The notes beneath the pieces were generated by a model, which was not told the origin of the DNA, did no database searches, and saw nothing but the letters and a program-made list of their open reading frames with translations. Source: Oscillospiraceae bacterium (lineage in GTDB: Bacteria > Bacillota > Clostridia > Oscillospirales > Oscillospiraceae). From it: 44,537 nt of DNA. Shown one piece after another: positions 26,009 through 35,125 of the stretch. The position numbers were made by a program, and so were the translations under genes. The stretch is taken from the NCBI GenBank assembly GCA_015068325.1, contig SVKQ01000017.1, forward strand, positions 1 through 44,537, given 5' to 3'. Every line of letters begins with the position of its first letter. The first letter of the stretch is position 1.

Positions 26009-27211
26009 TCAGCTGCTTCTGGGCGCCGGAATCTGCCGCGAGACGCTCAATACGATGCCCGTCTCCAGCAGCTGCAGCGCCAGCGCCGTGCCGCCGTAGC
26101 TGAAGAACGGCAGCGAAATACCGGTGGCCGGCACCAGGCCGCTGACCACGGCGATGTTCAGGAAGGTCTGCAGTGCAATCTGGGTGGTGATGCCCACCAC
26201 CAGCAGGGAGCCGAACCGGTCCCGGGCATGGAGGGCGATCCAAAAGCCGCGGATGATGAGCAGGGCGAAGATCAGCATGATGACGCAGGCCCCGATGAGG
26301 CCCAGTTCCTCGCACACGATGGCGAAGATACAATCATTGTGCTCCTCCGGCAGATAGAGGAATTTCTGGCGGCTCTTGCCCAGGCCCACGCCCAGCAGGC
26401 CGCCGGAGCCGATGGCGATAAGGCTCTGGACCATCTGGTAGCCGTCGTTCAGCTCATCGATCCAGGGGTCATGCCACATGGCGATGCGGTTGGCGCCGTA
26501 GGAGATGATGCCGGCCTCCACCAGCTTGACGTACAGCACTGCTGCCGCGGCCACGCCGCCGATGCCCGCCAGCACCAACCAGGTCTGGATGCCGCCTACG
26601 ATCATCATGACCACGCCGGTACCCACGATGAGGATAGTGCCGGACATGTGGGGCTCCAGCATCATCAGCACGCCGATGATGCCCAGAATGGCTACGTAGG
26701 GCCAGATGCCCTGGCGCCAGGTGAGCATCTTCTCACGCTTTTTGGAGATGCTGTCGGCAAAATAGACGATGACACCCAGCTTGGCGATCTCCGAGGGCTG
26801 GAAACGGAAGCTGGAGCCCGGGATCCCCAGCCAGCGGGTGGCGTTATTGACGGTGACGCCCACGCCGGGGATGACTACCAGGATCAGCAGGAACACAGAA
26901 AAGCCCAGCAGCAGTCTGGAGGCGCCGCGCCAGCGCTGGTAGTTGATCTTGCCCACCACGAACATGGCCACGATGCCCAGCGCGGCGAAGATGGCCTGGC
27001 GCTTGAAGTAAAAGGCCGGGTCACCGGACTCGTAGTAGGCCGAGGGAAAGCTGGCGGAGAACACCATCACCAGTCCAATGGCCGTCAGCAGAAGTGTCAA
27101 CAGCAGGAAGGGAATATCCAGACGCCCCTTGGAGGCCTCATAGCTCTTTCTCTCCGTCTCTTTGGCGTGCTGCTGCCGCTCCTTTTGTCTGTGGTATTCC
27201 TCGCGGGTCAT
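26009..27211 (-). CDS. ftsW: SEDS family peptidoglycan glycosyltransferase FtsW/SpoVE
   Basis: The 400-residue protein has about 10 membrane helices after a charged cytoplasmic N-terminus of some 33 residues. SEDS hallmarks are seen: FRFQPSEIAKL, WHDPW, GGLLGVGLGKSRQKF and LPEEHNDCIFAIVCEELG, the last holding the conserved region near the catalytic Asp. It polymerises lipid II at the septum with a class B PBP, here the SpoVD-type protein. The start at 27211 follows GGGGGGA. FtsW and SpoVE cannot be told apart from sequence alone. murD, normally just upstream, is absent. Confidence 0.93.
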   Translation of the reverse strand: MTREEYHRQKERQQHAKETERKSYEASKGRLDIPFLLLTLLLTAIGLVMVFSASFPSAYYESGDPAFYFKRQAIFAALGIVAMFVVGKINYQRWRGASRLLLGFSVFLLILVVIPGVGVTVNNATRWLGIPGSSFRFQPSEIAKLGVIVYFADSISKKREKMLTWRQGIWPYVAILGIIGVLMMLEPHMSGTILIVGTGVVMMIVGGIQTWLVLAGIGGVAAAAVLYVKLVEAGIISYGANRIAMWHDPWIDELNDGYQMVQSLIAIGSGGLLGVGLGKSRQKFLYLPEEHNDCIFAIVCEELGLIGACVIMLIFALLIIRGFWIALHARDRFGSLLVVGITTQIALQTFLNIAVVSGLVPATGISLPFFSYGGTALALQLLETGIVLSVSRQIPAPRSS

Positions 27212-27243
27212 GATATCCCCCCTCTCTGAAAAAAACGACGCAG

Positions 27244-28239
27244 TCAGATGCCGAAGCGATCCATCACGCCCAAATAGGCCAGCATGCAGAAAACAGCGCT
27301 GACGGCGGTGAACACCGCCACCACCTTGGTCTCTTTCCAGCCGCACATCTCGAAGTGGTGATGCAGCGGCGCCATTTTGAACACCCGCTTGCCGTGTGTC
27401 AGCTTGAAATAGGCCACCTGGATGATGTCGCTGAGCGTCTCGCAGATATAGACGATGCCCACCAGGATCAGCACAAGAGGCATGTCACAGGCGAAGGCCA
27501 GGGCCGCCACCGCGCCGCCCAGGAACAGCGAGCCGGTATCGCCCATGAACACCTTGGCGGGATAGTAGTTGTAGATCAAAAAACCCAACAGGCCGCCCAG
27601 CAGCGCCGCGGCGAACACGCTCAGCTGCAGGTACTCCGTGCCCCACTTCCATCCGACAGCGGCGAAGAACACCGCCACCGGTACCGTGACGCCGGAGGCC
27701 AGCCCGTCCACGCCGTCGGTGATGTTGACGGCGTTGACCGTGCCTACAATGATAAAGGCAGCCAGCACCAGATACACCACCCAGTTCAGCACAATGTGGG
27801 TGTGGAAAAACGGGATATACAGGTTGGGGCTCAGCAGACCCTCGTGGCGCATCAGGCTCAAAAATGCCACCGCCGCTGCCAGCTGCAGCAGAAACTTCTG
27901 CAAAGCTGTGAGGCCGGTGTTCTGGTGGTGCTTCACCTTCTGATAGTCATCGATATAGCCGATGGCGCCGAACACCAGCGCGAACAAGTACACGTACAGA
28001 TGGGCAAAGCTGCCGCCGATCATTCCCCTCCAGCCGCAGATCACGATGGACACGCCGATGCCAATGATGAACATCAGCCCGCCCATGGTGGGAGTGCCTT
28101 GCTTGGTCATGTGCCAGGTGGGGCCGATCTCCTTGATGCTCTGGCCCGCTTTCAGCTGCACCAGCATGGGGATCAGCAGTCTGCCCGCCAGGGCAGTGAC
28201 CGCAAAGCCGATTGCCAGTGCCAGTAGGATCCGAATCAT
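27244..28239 (-). CDS. mraY: Phospho-MurNAc-pentapeptide translocase
   Basis: The 331-residue integral membrane enzyme makes lipid I from UDP-MurNAc-pentapeptide and undecaprenyl phosphate. The signature motifs are YIDDYQK, NITDGVDGLA, FMGDTGSL and the HHHFE loop near the C-terminus. The ribosome site AAAGGAG is well placed for the ATG. It follows murE with a gap of 42 nt that holds a small hairpin; murF, usually between the two, is not there. Confidence 0.97.
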   Translation of the reverse strand: MIRILLALAIGFAVTALAGRLLIPMLVQLKAGQSIKEIGPTWHMTKQGTPTMGGLMFIIGIGVSIVICGWRGMIGGSFAHLYVYLFALVFGAIGYIDDYQKVKHHQNTGLTALQKFLLQLAAAVAFLSLMRHEGLLSPNLYIPFFHTHIVLNWVVYLVLAAFIIVGTVNAVNITDGVDGLASGVTVPVAVFFAAVGWKWGTEYLQLSVFAAALLGGLLGFLIYNYYPAKVFMGDTGSLFLGGAVAALAFACDMPLVLILVGIVYICETLSDIIQVAYFKLTHGKRVFKMAPLHHHFEMCGWKETKVVAVFTAVSAVFCMLAYLGVMDRFGI

Positions 28240-28281
28240 ACGCTCTCCTTTGCGCCCCGCAGTGGGGCGACGCCTCCTGTG

Positions 28282-29721
28282 TCAGTTCTCTTTGAAATAT
28301 GCCGCGAGAATCTCCCGCTCGTCCAGATGGTGGCGGGTACGGCCGATCTCCTGATACGTCTCGTGGCCCTTACCGCACAGCACCACCACGTCCCCCGGCC
28401 GTGCCAGGGTCAGCGCGCGGCGGATGGCCTCTGGTCGGTCCTCTACCGCCACATAGTGGTCGCAGCCGGACATGCCGGCCAGGATGTCGCGGATGATGTC
28501 CGACGGCTGCTCGGTGCGGGGGTTGTCGCTGGTGACCACCGCGAAGTCCGCCAGACGGGCCGCGATGGCGCCCATCCGGGGCCGCTTGGTGCGGTCACGG
28601 TCACCGCCGCAGCCGAACAGGGCGATGACCCTCCCTGCGGCAAAGCCGCGCACCGTCGTGAGCACGTTCTCCAGCGCGTCCGGCGTATGGGCGTAGTCGA
28701 TGAGCACGGTATACGCCCCGCCGGGGACGGCCACCGGCTCCATCCGGCCCCGCACGGCGCCGAACGTATCCAGTGCGGCGGCGCAGTCCACCGGCGGCAC
28801 GCCCAGCACATTGCAGACGGCGATGGCGCCCAGCGTGTTGTAGACGGTGAAGCGGCCGGGGATGCCGATCCGGACCGGGATGCTCCCCTCCGCCGTCACG
28901 GCCTCATAGCTGACGCCGCCGGCGCCCAGACAGATGTGCCCGGCCCGCAGATCTGCCGGCGTTTCCACGCCATAGGATATGCGGCGACAGGTGCTGCCGC
29001 GCAGCAGCCGCTCATGCCACGGGTCGTCGGCGTTGTACACCGCCGCGGCGCAGCGGTGGAACAGCTTCGCCTTGGCGTCGCAGTAGTCCTCCATGGTACG
29101 GTGGAAATCCAGATGGTCCCGGGTCAGGTTGGTGAACACCGCTGCGGCAAAGGGAATGCCGTATACCCGATCCAGGGCCAGGGCGTGGCTGGAGACCTCC
29201 ATCACCGCATGGGTGCAACCCGCATCCGCCATCTGCCGCAGCAGCTGCTGCAGATCCCGGGACTCCGGCGTAGTGTGCCGGGCCGGCAGGACATCGTCCC
29301 CAATCCGGTTTTCCACGGTGCCGATCAGGCCCGTCTTCGTCCCCAGCGCACGCTCCAGGATGTGCCGGATAAGGCAGGCGGAGGTGGTCTTGCCGTTGGT
29401 GCCGGTGACGCCCACCACGGTCAGCTGACGGGCGGGATGGCCAAACCAATTGGCGCTGATGACAGCCAGCGCCCGCCGGGGCGAGGCCACCACCACACAG
29501 GGCACCCCTGCCACAGCCTGCCGGCACACCACGCAGGCAGCGCCGGCGGCCGCGGCCTCGGCCGCATAGAGGCGGCCATCGGTCTCAGTACCATCAATGG
29601 CCACGAACACATGGCCGGGGACCACGGTGCGGGAATCATAGCTGACGCCGGTGATCTCCCGCGCCGGATCGGCCCGGAACTCCAAAAGTTCCAGACCGGT
29701 GAGCAGTTCGTTCAGTTGCAT
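28282..29721 (-). CDS. murE: UDP-MurNAc-tripeptide synthetase (meso-DAP-adding)
   Basis: The 479-residue Mur ligase has the ATP loop GVTGTNGKTTSACLI near residue 107 and the DNPR motif (TSDNPRTEQP, near 397), which marks meso-diaminopimelate-adding enzymes rather than Lys-adding ones. The cell wall is therefore inferred to be of the DAP type. It has the three-domain arrangement of the family. It starts 123 nt after the PBP gene. Confidence 0.97.
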   Translation of the reverse strand: MQLNELLTGLELLEFRADPAREITGVSYDSRTVVPGHVFVAIDGTETDGRLYAAEAAAAGAACVVCRQAVAGVPCVVVASPRRALAVISANWFGHPARQLTVVGVTGTNGKTTSACLIRHILERALGTKTGLIGTVENRIGDDVLPARHTTPESRDLQQLLRQMADAGCTHAVMEVSSHALALDRVYGIPFAAAVFTNLTRDHLDFHRTMEDYCDAKAKLFHRCAAAVYNADDPWHERLLRGSTCRRISYGVETPADLRAGHICLGAGGVSYEAVTAEGSIPVRIGIPGRFTVYNTLGAIAVCNVLGVPPVDCAAALDTFGAVRGRMEPVAVPGGAYTVLIDYAHTPDALENVLTTVRGFAAGRVIALFGCGGDRDRTKRPRMGAIAARLADFAVVTSDNPRTEQPSDIIRDILAGMSGCDHYVAVEDRPEAIRRALTLARPGDVVVLCGKGHETYQEIGRTRHHLDEREILAAYFKEN

Positions 29722-29844
29722 CGGAGCAGCTCCCTTGCCGGTTATTTCCCTTCCGGCTCCCGGAGGGCCGCTCCTCGCTGTACGGCGGCGGCAACGCGCC
29801 GCACCACACTATATGTCAGGCCGCCGGGCGGCTATGACTTAGCG

Positions 29845-32121
29845 TCAATCCTGCACGGAGCTATCGCCCAGCTGCACTGTGATGACGGTGCCGGCGGGTA
29901 CCTCCGCACCCACCTCTTCGGACTGGCTCATCACGTGGACGCTGCTGCCCTCTCTGTCGGTGGTGCCGGCGAAACGGATCAGCAGTCCGGCATTGGTGGC
30001 CGCGGTGTTGGCCTCGGAGGGCGTACGGCCCAGCAGGCTGGGCACGGTGCACAGATCATCCGGCTTGTCGGCGCCGGCATAGAGCACCACCACCGACTTG
30101 CCGGGGATGATGGCGCCGCCCAAGGGCGTCTGATCGGTAATCGTCTCGCCGCTGCCCACCACGCGGCTGCTGAAGCCGCGGTCCTTCAGCCGCTGCTGGG
30201 CCTCCTCGGTCGACATGCCCACCACGTTGGGCACAGTGGTGTCCGCGCCCAGCAGCTCCTCGGCGGAGTAGGAGGGCTCGATTCCCAGGTACGGCAGGAT
30301 CTCTGCCATGATCTGGCTGCAGGCGGGGGCCACCATGTTGCCGCCGGAGGGATAGGTGCCGGTGGTGCGGCTGGGGGTGTCCAGTGCCAGCAGCATGATG
30401 ACCTCCGGGTCATCCGCCGGGGCAAAGCTCATAAAGGACACGATCAGGTCCTTGGTCTGGCCGCTGGCGTCGCGCTTGTCGGCGGAGCCGGTCTTGCCGC
30501 CGATGCGGTAACCGGCCACCTGGCCGTTCCTGCCGGTGCCCTTTTCCACTACATATTCCAGCACCTCACGGACCTGGGCGCTGGTGGACTCGCTGACTAC
30601 CTGGCGCACCGGTGTGTCGTCGTGCTGCCAGATCACGTTGCCGTCGTCATCCAGCACCTGGGCCACCACGTAAGGCTGGCACAGGTAACCGCCGTTGACG
30701 CAGGCCGCCTGGGCCGCGATCAGGGAGATAGGGGTAACGCTGAAGTTCTGGCCGAAGGCATAGCAGGCCAGATCCAGTTGGGTGAACCTGTTGGGGTCAA
30801 TGAAGATGCTGGTGCCCTCGCCGTCCAAATCCACGCCGGAGCCGGTCATCAGGTTGAAGGCACGCATATACTCATAGAACTTCTCGGTGCCCAGCCGCAG
30901 GCCGTAGGTGATGAAGGCCGGGTTGCAGGAGTGGGCCGCCGTCTCCTTCAGCGTCTGATAACCGTGGTTGGCGGTGCAGTTGATGGTGGCGTCGGCCACA
31001 CGGATGGAGCCGTGGCACTCGTAGGTGGTACTCATGTCGATGACGCCCTCCTCCAGCGCGGCGGCCAGCGTCAGCGTCTTGAAGGTGGAGCCGGGCTCGT
31101 AGACCTCGTTGAGGGCCTTGTTCCACCACTGACGCATCTGCATCTCCGCCAGCGTGGCCTCGCCGGACTCGATGGCGTCCAGCATGCTCTGGTCGCGCAC
31201 GGCGCTGAAGTCGTTGAGGTCGTAGTCGGGGTAGGAGGCCATGGCGTATACGGCGCCGGTCTTGGCGTTCATGATGATGCCCATACCGCCGTTGGCCACC
31301 TCGTACTTTGCGTTGATCTCCTCCAGCGTGCGCTCCAGGTAGTACTGCATGGTGGTATCGATGGTCAGCACCAGATCATCGCCGTTGCGGGCATCAAAAT
31401 ACTGCTCGAACTCGTAGAGCATATCCCGGTTGGCGGCATCCTTGGCGGTGATCACCAGGCCGGTCTGGCCCTCCAGCTCCTCCTCGTATTTGGCCTCCAG
31501 GCCGTACAGGCCGGTGTTGTCATTTCCTACAAAGCCGATGACGTGAGCGGCCAGGTCGCTGTAGGGATAGTATCGCTTGCTGTCCGTCACCAGATAGACG
31601 CCCTGCACCTTGTTCTCGTTGATGTACTCCCGCACCCGGTTGGCCACATCCTCATCGGCCCGCAGCTTGATGACCTCATACTGGGAGTTGATGTTATCCA
31701 TGCGTTTGCGGACGCTCTCCTCGTTCACGCCCAGAAGCTCAGCCAGATCGGCGGCCAGGGAATCCTTGGTCCAGTTCACCTTATCCTTGGCGTCGGTGGC
31801 CTCGTCACTGGCCTTCAGCGTCCGGTCAATCTCCAGCGGGGAGAGGAACACCGTCTCTGCCGAGGCGGAAATGGCCAGAATGTTACCGTTGCGGTCATAA
31901 ATGGTGCCGCGGGAGGCGGACACCACCGTGCTGCGGGTCTGCTGGTTCACCGCCAGCTTCTGCAGCTCCTCATGGCGGGTGATCTGCAGCTGATACAGCT
32001 TGGCAAACAGCAGCAAAAATACGCCGACGCCCAACACCAGCATCAGAATAAACGTACGCTGCTGGATTACCCGGTTGGCGCGGCGCACATGTTCATTTTT
32101 CCGGTTGCTCGATCCTGCCAC
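29845..32121 (-). CDS. spoVD: Class B penicillin-binding protein with PASTA domains (SpoVD/FtsI type)
   Basis: The 758-residue protein has a short basic tail, one membrane helix at about 25-45, a dimerisation/pedestal domain, and a transpeptidase domain with STFK (Ser near 343), SCN (in HSCNPAF) and KTG (GGKTGSADK, near 544). Two PASTA domains end the protein (about 627-758), beginning VPNVVGMST and VPSLLGRTP. It cross-links septal or spore peptidoglycan with the SEDS partner FtsW. The GTG start at 32121 is chosen because AAGGAGAACAAG precedes it and the upstream frame has none. As the only class B PBP in this cluster it may do both vegetative and sporulation septation. Confidence 0.93.
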   Translation of the reverse strand: MAGSSNRKNEHVRRANRVIQQRTFILMLVLGVGVFLLLFAKLYQLQITRHEELQKLAVNQQTRSTVVSASRGTIYDRNGNILAISASAETVFLSPLEIDRTLKASDEATDAKDKVNWTKDSLAADLAELLGVNEESVRKRMDNINSQYEVIKLRADEDVANRVREYINENKVQGVYLVTDSKRYYPYSDLAAHVIGFVGNDNTGLYGLEAKYEEELEGQTGLVITAKDAANRDMLYEFEQYFDARNGDDLVLTIDTTMQYYLERTLEEINAKYEVANGGMGIIMNAKTGAVYAMASYPDYDLNDFSAVRDQSMLDAIESGEATLAEMQMRQWWNKALNEVYEPGSTFKTLTLAAALEEGVIDMSTTYECHGSIRVADATINCTANHGYQTLKETAAHSCNPAFITYGLRLGTEKFYEYMRAFNLMTGSGVDLDGEGTSIFIDPNRFTQLDLACYAFGQNFSVTPISLIAAQAACVNGGYLCQPYVVAQVLDDDGNVIWQHDDTPVRQVVSESTSAQVREVLEYVVEKGTGRNGQVAGYRIGGKTGSADKRDASGQTKDLIVSFMSFAPADDPEVIMLLALDTPSRTTGTYPSGGNMVAPACSQIMAEILPYLGIEPSYSAEELLGADTTVPNVVGMSTEEAQQRLKDRGFSSRVVGSGETITDQTPLGGAIIPGKSVVVLYAGADKPDDLCTVPSLLGRTPSEANTAATNAGLLIRFAGTTDREGSSVHVMSQSEEVGAEVPAGTVITVQLGDSSVQD

Positions 32122-32177
32122 CTTGTTCTCCTTCCGGCGGCTTTCGCCGCTCTCTGCAATACGCGTATGATGCCAAC

Positions 32178-32210
32178 GAAGGAGCAAGAAGTCCCCTTCT
32201 TACTCCTTTC
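32178..32210 (-). other. Intercistronic hairpin between ftsL-like and spoVD
   Basis: AAGGAGTAAGAAG and CTTCTTGCTCCTT (minus strand) form a 13-bp stem with one wobble and a small loop. No T run follows, so this is not a standard terminator. It may stabilise or process the mRNA. Confidence 0.5.
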
Positions 32211-32257
32211 GTCGTCAGGTCTGTTTGGAGTGGTCCCTCCCTGTTATATGGGATGGC

Positions 32258-32800
32258 TCACCGAAAATATTCCACCACCGCGGCCAGGATGGTCTCCGCC
32301 CGCTCTGCCATACCGCTCAGCAGTCCGCCGGCGCCGGCCTGGTAGACCACGGCCGTGTCCGTACCACTCAGGTCCACGTACTCGATCTGGGCGCTGGTGG
32401 GTTTGCTCATGCCCGCCGCCTCGGCGGTCTCTTTGACGGTGGCCAGGTCGAAGGTCTGTTCATACTTGGTCAGCAGGGAGACATGCTCGTCGTCCAACGC
32501 AGCCAGCTCGCTCTTCATGTCCGCCACATCGCCGGAGATGGTAGTCAGCTGCACGTAACCCATGATCAGCGCCAGCACCATGGCCGCCAGCACTACGATG
32601 CCGCCCACCAGCAGGGGCGACGCCTTGGTGCGGGGTTGGGTCTCCGCCTGACGGCGAAGCTGGGGCCGGGGTTGGGGCCGCTGCTCCTGCTCGCGTACCT
32701 TGGCGGCTTCTTCCAGCTCACGCTCCCGGGCCAGCGTATCCAGATTATACGCCAGAGAGCCGTATGTGTTGGTGCGAGGTCTCTTTCTCTGCTCTGCCAT
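32258..32800 (-). CDS. FtsL-like cell division protein
   Basis: The 180-residue bitopic protein has a long basic, Gln/Arg/Pro-rich cytoplasmic part (1-62), a membrane helix at about 63-85, and an extracytoplasmic coiled coil (TTISGDVADMKSELAALDDE) ending in a short LATVKETAEAAGMSKPT motif typical of FtsL/DivIC-type proteins. It should form the FtsL-FtsB-FtsQ subcomplex that activates FtsW and its PBP. Position between rsmH and the PBP gene is the classical ftsL place. It is longer than B. subtilis FtsL (117) because of the cytoplasmic tail. Sequence divergence of the family prevents certainty. Confidence 0.8.
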   Translation of the reverse strand: MAEQRKRPRTNTYGSLAYNLDTLARERELEEAAKVREQEQRPQPRPQLRRQAETQPRTKASPLLVGGIVVLAAMVLALIMGYVQLTTISGDVADMKSELAALDDEHVSLLTKYEQTFDLATVKETAEAAGMSKPTSAQIEYVDLSGTDTAVVYQAGAGGLLSGMAERAETILAAVVEYFR

Positions 32801-32839
32801 GACCGGGAGCCTCCTTTCTCGTTCTTTTCACAAATGATC

Positions 32840-33811
32840 CTACAGCTTTTCCGCCACGCGCAGTTTGGCACTGCGGGCGCGGGGATTGTATGTCAGTTCC
32901 GCGGGGCCGGGCGTCACCGGCTTGCGGGTGATGAGCCGCAGCTTTGGCTTTCTGCCGCACACACACACCGGGAACTCCGGCGGGCAGGTACAGCCGGTGG
33001 CCAGCTCCTGCAGCGTCCGCTTGATGATCCGGTCCTCCAGTGAGTGGAAGGAAATCACTGCCAGACGGCCGCCAGGTCGCAGCCGCTCCGCCGCCGCGGC
33101 CAGCATGGGCGGCAGAGAGTCCAGCTCACCGTTGACGGCGATGCGGATGGCCTGAAAGCTTCGCTTGGCCGGATGCTGCTTCTCACGCAGCGCCTTGGCG
33201 GGCATGGCCCGGCGGATCAGCTCCGCCAGTTCCAGTGTGGTCTCGATGGGAGCCTCGTCCCGCTGGCGGCAGATGGCCGCGGCGATGGCGGGCGCGTAGC
33301 GCTCCTCGCCGTATTCGTACAGGATGCGGCGCAGTTCTTCATAGCTCCATTCATTGACCACCTGGCGGGCGGTCAGCGCCGCGGTGCGGTCCATCCGCAT
33401 GTCCAGGGAGGCGTTGTGCATATAGGAGAAACCGCGCCCGGCATCGTCCAGCTGTGGGGAGGACACGCCCAGGTCGAAAAGCATCCCGTCCACACCGCCG
33501 ATGCCGAGCTCGTCCAGTATTTCATCCAGCCGTTCGAAGTTGTTGTGGACCAGTGTGACGCGGTCCATATAGTCTCGCAGCCGCTCCCGGGCGGCGGTCA
33601 GTGCCGCCTCGTCCCGGTCCACACCGATGAGCCGTCCCGTGGTCAGCCGCCGTACGATCTCCAGCGAGTGGCCGGCCCGGCCCAGTGTGCCGTCCAGATA
33701 GGTGCCGTCGGGCCGGATCTCCAGCGCCGCCAGACACTCCTGCAGCAGTACCGGCCGGTGGCCGTAAGCCGCGTCCTCTGCACCGTTGCGGCGGAATCCG
33801 CTCTCCTCCAT
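32840..33811 (-). CDS. rsmH: 16S rRNA (cytosine-1402 N4) methyltransferase
   Basis: The 323-residue protein is RsmH/MraW: HRPVLLQECL, the SAM-binding GTLGRAGHS and D in VDRDE, FDLGVSSPQLD, and PAKRSFQAIRIAVN. It methylates N4 of C1402 in the ribosomal P site. The ATG at 33811 has no clear ribosome binding site, and it lies only 3 nt after the mraZ stop, so translational coupling is likely. About 16 residues precede the family core. Confidence 0.96.
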   Translation of the reverse strand: MEESGFRRNGAEDAAYGHRPVLLQECLAALEIRPDGTYLDGTLGRAGHSLEIVRRLTTGRLIGVDRDEAALTAARERLRDYMDRVTLVHNNFERLDEILDELGIGGVDGMLFDLGVSSPQLDDAGRGFSYMHNASLDMRMDRTAALTARQVVNEWSYEELRRILYEYGEERYAPAIAAAICRQRDEAPIETTLELAELIRRAMPAKALREKQHPAKRSFQAIRIAVNGELDSLPPMLAAAAERLRPGGRLAVISFHSLEDRIIKRTLQELATGCTCPPEFPVCVCGRKPKLRLITRKPVTPGPAELTYNPRARSAKLRVAEKL

Positions 33812-33814
33812 GGG

Positions 33815-34231
33815 TTACAGGCCCATGGCCTCCATGGCCGCCTCCAGCGCGCCGCTAGAGAAGGCCTGGCTCTCCATCTCGGCCCAGCGCTGGGCGTTCC
33901 AGATCTCCACCCGGTCGAAACTGCCGATGACCACGACCTCTTTCTCCAGCCCCGCATATCTGCGCAACTGGGAGGGAATCAGGATGCGGCCCTGGGCGTC
34001 CGGCTCACAGTCCGCCGCGTTGGCAAACATGGGGCGCAGCTCCTTCACCTGGCTGTAGGACATCTCCTTCAGCTTCTCCATGCGGAGGTTCCAGCTCTCG
34101 TCCGAGTAGACCGACAGGCAGTGATCCTGCCCCACGGTCACGTGGAAGGTGGCACCCAGTTCCTCCCGCAGCTTGGCGGGGATAAACAAACGTCCCTTGG
34201 CATCGATATTGTGCGCATACTGACCGGTCAC
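33815..34231 (-). CDS. mraZ: Transcriptional regulator MraZ
   Basis: The 138-residue protein carries two AbrB-like swapped-hairpin repeats with the motifs NIDAKGRLFIPAKLRE and DAQGRILIPSQLR. MraZ forms ring-shaped oligomers, binds short repeats in front of its own gene and represses the dcw operon. The GTG at 34231 is preferred over an ATG 28 codons upstream because GGGAGG is 9-10 nt away and the family core starts there. It is the first gene of the cluster. Confidence 0.95.
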   Translation of the reverse strand: MTGQYAHNIDAKGRLFIPAKLREELGATFHVTVGQDHCLSVYSDESWNLRMEKLKEMSYSQVKELRPMFANAADCEPDAQGRILIPSQLRRYAGLEKEVVVIGSFDRVEIWNAQRWAEMESQAFSSGALEAAMEAMGL

Positions 34232-34302
34232 GTCTGTCACCTCCCTCTTCTGCGGGGCATTGCCGGGGTTGACCGTGGGGCTGTACACCACAAATGTGGG
34301 CT

Positions 34303-34332
34303 CATCCCCCATCATTCACCACCAGGTACTTT
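34303..34332 (-). promoter_or_regulatory. Candidate MraZ operator
   Basis: On the minus strand three 10-nt units in tandem, AAAGTACCTG, GTGGTGAATG and ATGGGGGATG, lie right after the promoter. Known MraZ sites are G-rich repeats spaced 10 nt apart in this position. The match is loose. Confidence 0.4.
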
Positions 34333-34333
34333 G

Positions 34334-34362
34334 AGTATACATAATTTACCCGCCAAATGCAA
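34334..34362 (-). promoter_or_regulatory. Sigma-A promoter of the dcw cluster
   Basis: On the minus strand TTGCAT, a 17-nt spacer, then TATACT, about 100 nt upstream of the mraZ GTG. Confidence 0.75.
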
Positions 34363-34465
34363 GAAGTTTTTTCACTGGAAGAACTGTCGTTTTCCGCTGT
34401 TTTTCGCGTATTTTCGCACTTTTTTGGCCCATTTTATGAAACGTTTGTTCTATTTATCGGGCATA

Positions 34466-34500
34466 TAAAAACAGCGAACACTATATATAGTGTTCGCTGT
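34466..34500 (-). terminator. Perfect 30-nt palindrome acting as terminator of the HAD-coaD transcript
   Basis: ACAGCGAACACTATA and its exact complement meet with no spacer at 34471-34500. On the minus strand the second arm runs into TTTTTAT, giving a rho-independent terminator about 100 nt after the coiled-coil gene. It lies 108 nt upstream of the mraZ promoter, so a protein-binding role is also possible. Confidence 0.7.
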
Positions 34501-34601
34501 CAGATGTTGACCACAAGATATTCCGATGGGGTTTTGTGTGGGAAATCCGCCTATAGGATATGGTTATTTTTCACAAAATTTGTTTGAAAATTTCGGCGTT
34601 T

Positions 34602-35123
34602 TTACTCGGTCTCCCGCTCAGTTCCGGACTTATCCAGCTGTTCGCGCTGCTCCTGCATTTTCTCGACGGAAGCGGCGCGGAAGCGGGTGCGGGACTCCTG
34701 CACCTCGTTGAGGGCCATCTGAATGGCCTCCTCCGTGCGGCGCAGCGCATCCTCGGTATAGGTGTTGGCGGCACGATAGAGCTCCTTGCTGCGCTCCTCG
34801 GCCCGGCGAATGATCTCGGTGCTCTTCTGGCGAGCGCGCTGGATGGTCTCGCTCTCGGAGATGATGGTCTGGGCATCCAGCTCGGCTTGGCGCAGCATCT
34901 TCTCCACCTCTTTCTTGGCGGAATTGACGTACTCCTCCCGGGCACGGATCAGTTCCTGGGCCTTTTTCATCTCCAGAGGCAGCTTGGCGCGGATCTCGTC
35001 CAGCAGGTCCAGAGCCTCGTCGCGGTTGACCAGGCATTTGTCGGAGCTGAAGGTGGCGTTTTTTGCCTCGTCGATCATACCGTAGAGCATATCCAGCAGG
35101 CGCTGTACATCTTTCTCTTCCAT
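34602..35123 (-). CDS. Coiled-coil protein downstream of coaD
   Basis: The 173-residue soluble protein is almost wholly helical and charged, with heptad-like repeats from about residue 45 to 165 (for example KKEVEKMLRQAELDAQTI). It resembles the ATP-synthase-subunit-H/DivIVA-like coiled-coil proteins that often follow coaD in Clostridia. No enzymatic motif or membrane helix is seen. It starts 2 nt after the coaD stop. A scaffold role is a guess. Confidence 0.7.
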   Translation of the reverse strand: MEEKDVQRLLDMLYGMIDEAKNATFSSDKCLVNRDEALDLLDEIRAKLPLEMKKAQELIRAREEYVNSAKKEVEKMLRQAELDAQTIISESETIQRARQKSTEIIRRAEERSKELYRAANTYTEDALRRTEEAIQMALNEVQESRTRFRAASVEKMQEQREQLDKSGTERETE

Positions 35124-35125
35124 AG

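Noticed and set aside
28279-32436. A very long open frame (about 1385 codons) on the plus strand
   Set aside because: It lies opposite murE, spoVD and the ftsL-like gene, is rich in His, Gly, Gln and Val with no domain, and reflects GC-rich third positions of the real genes.
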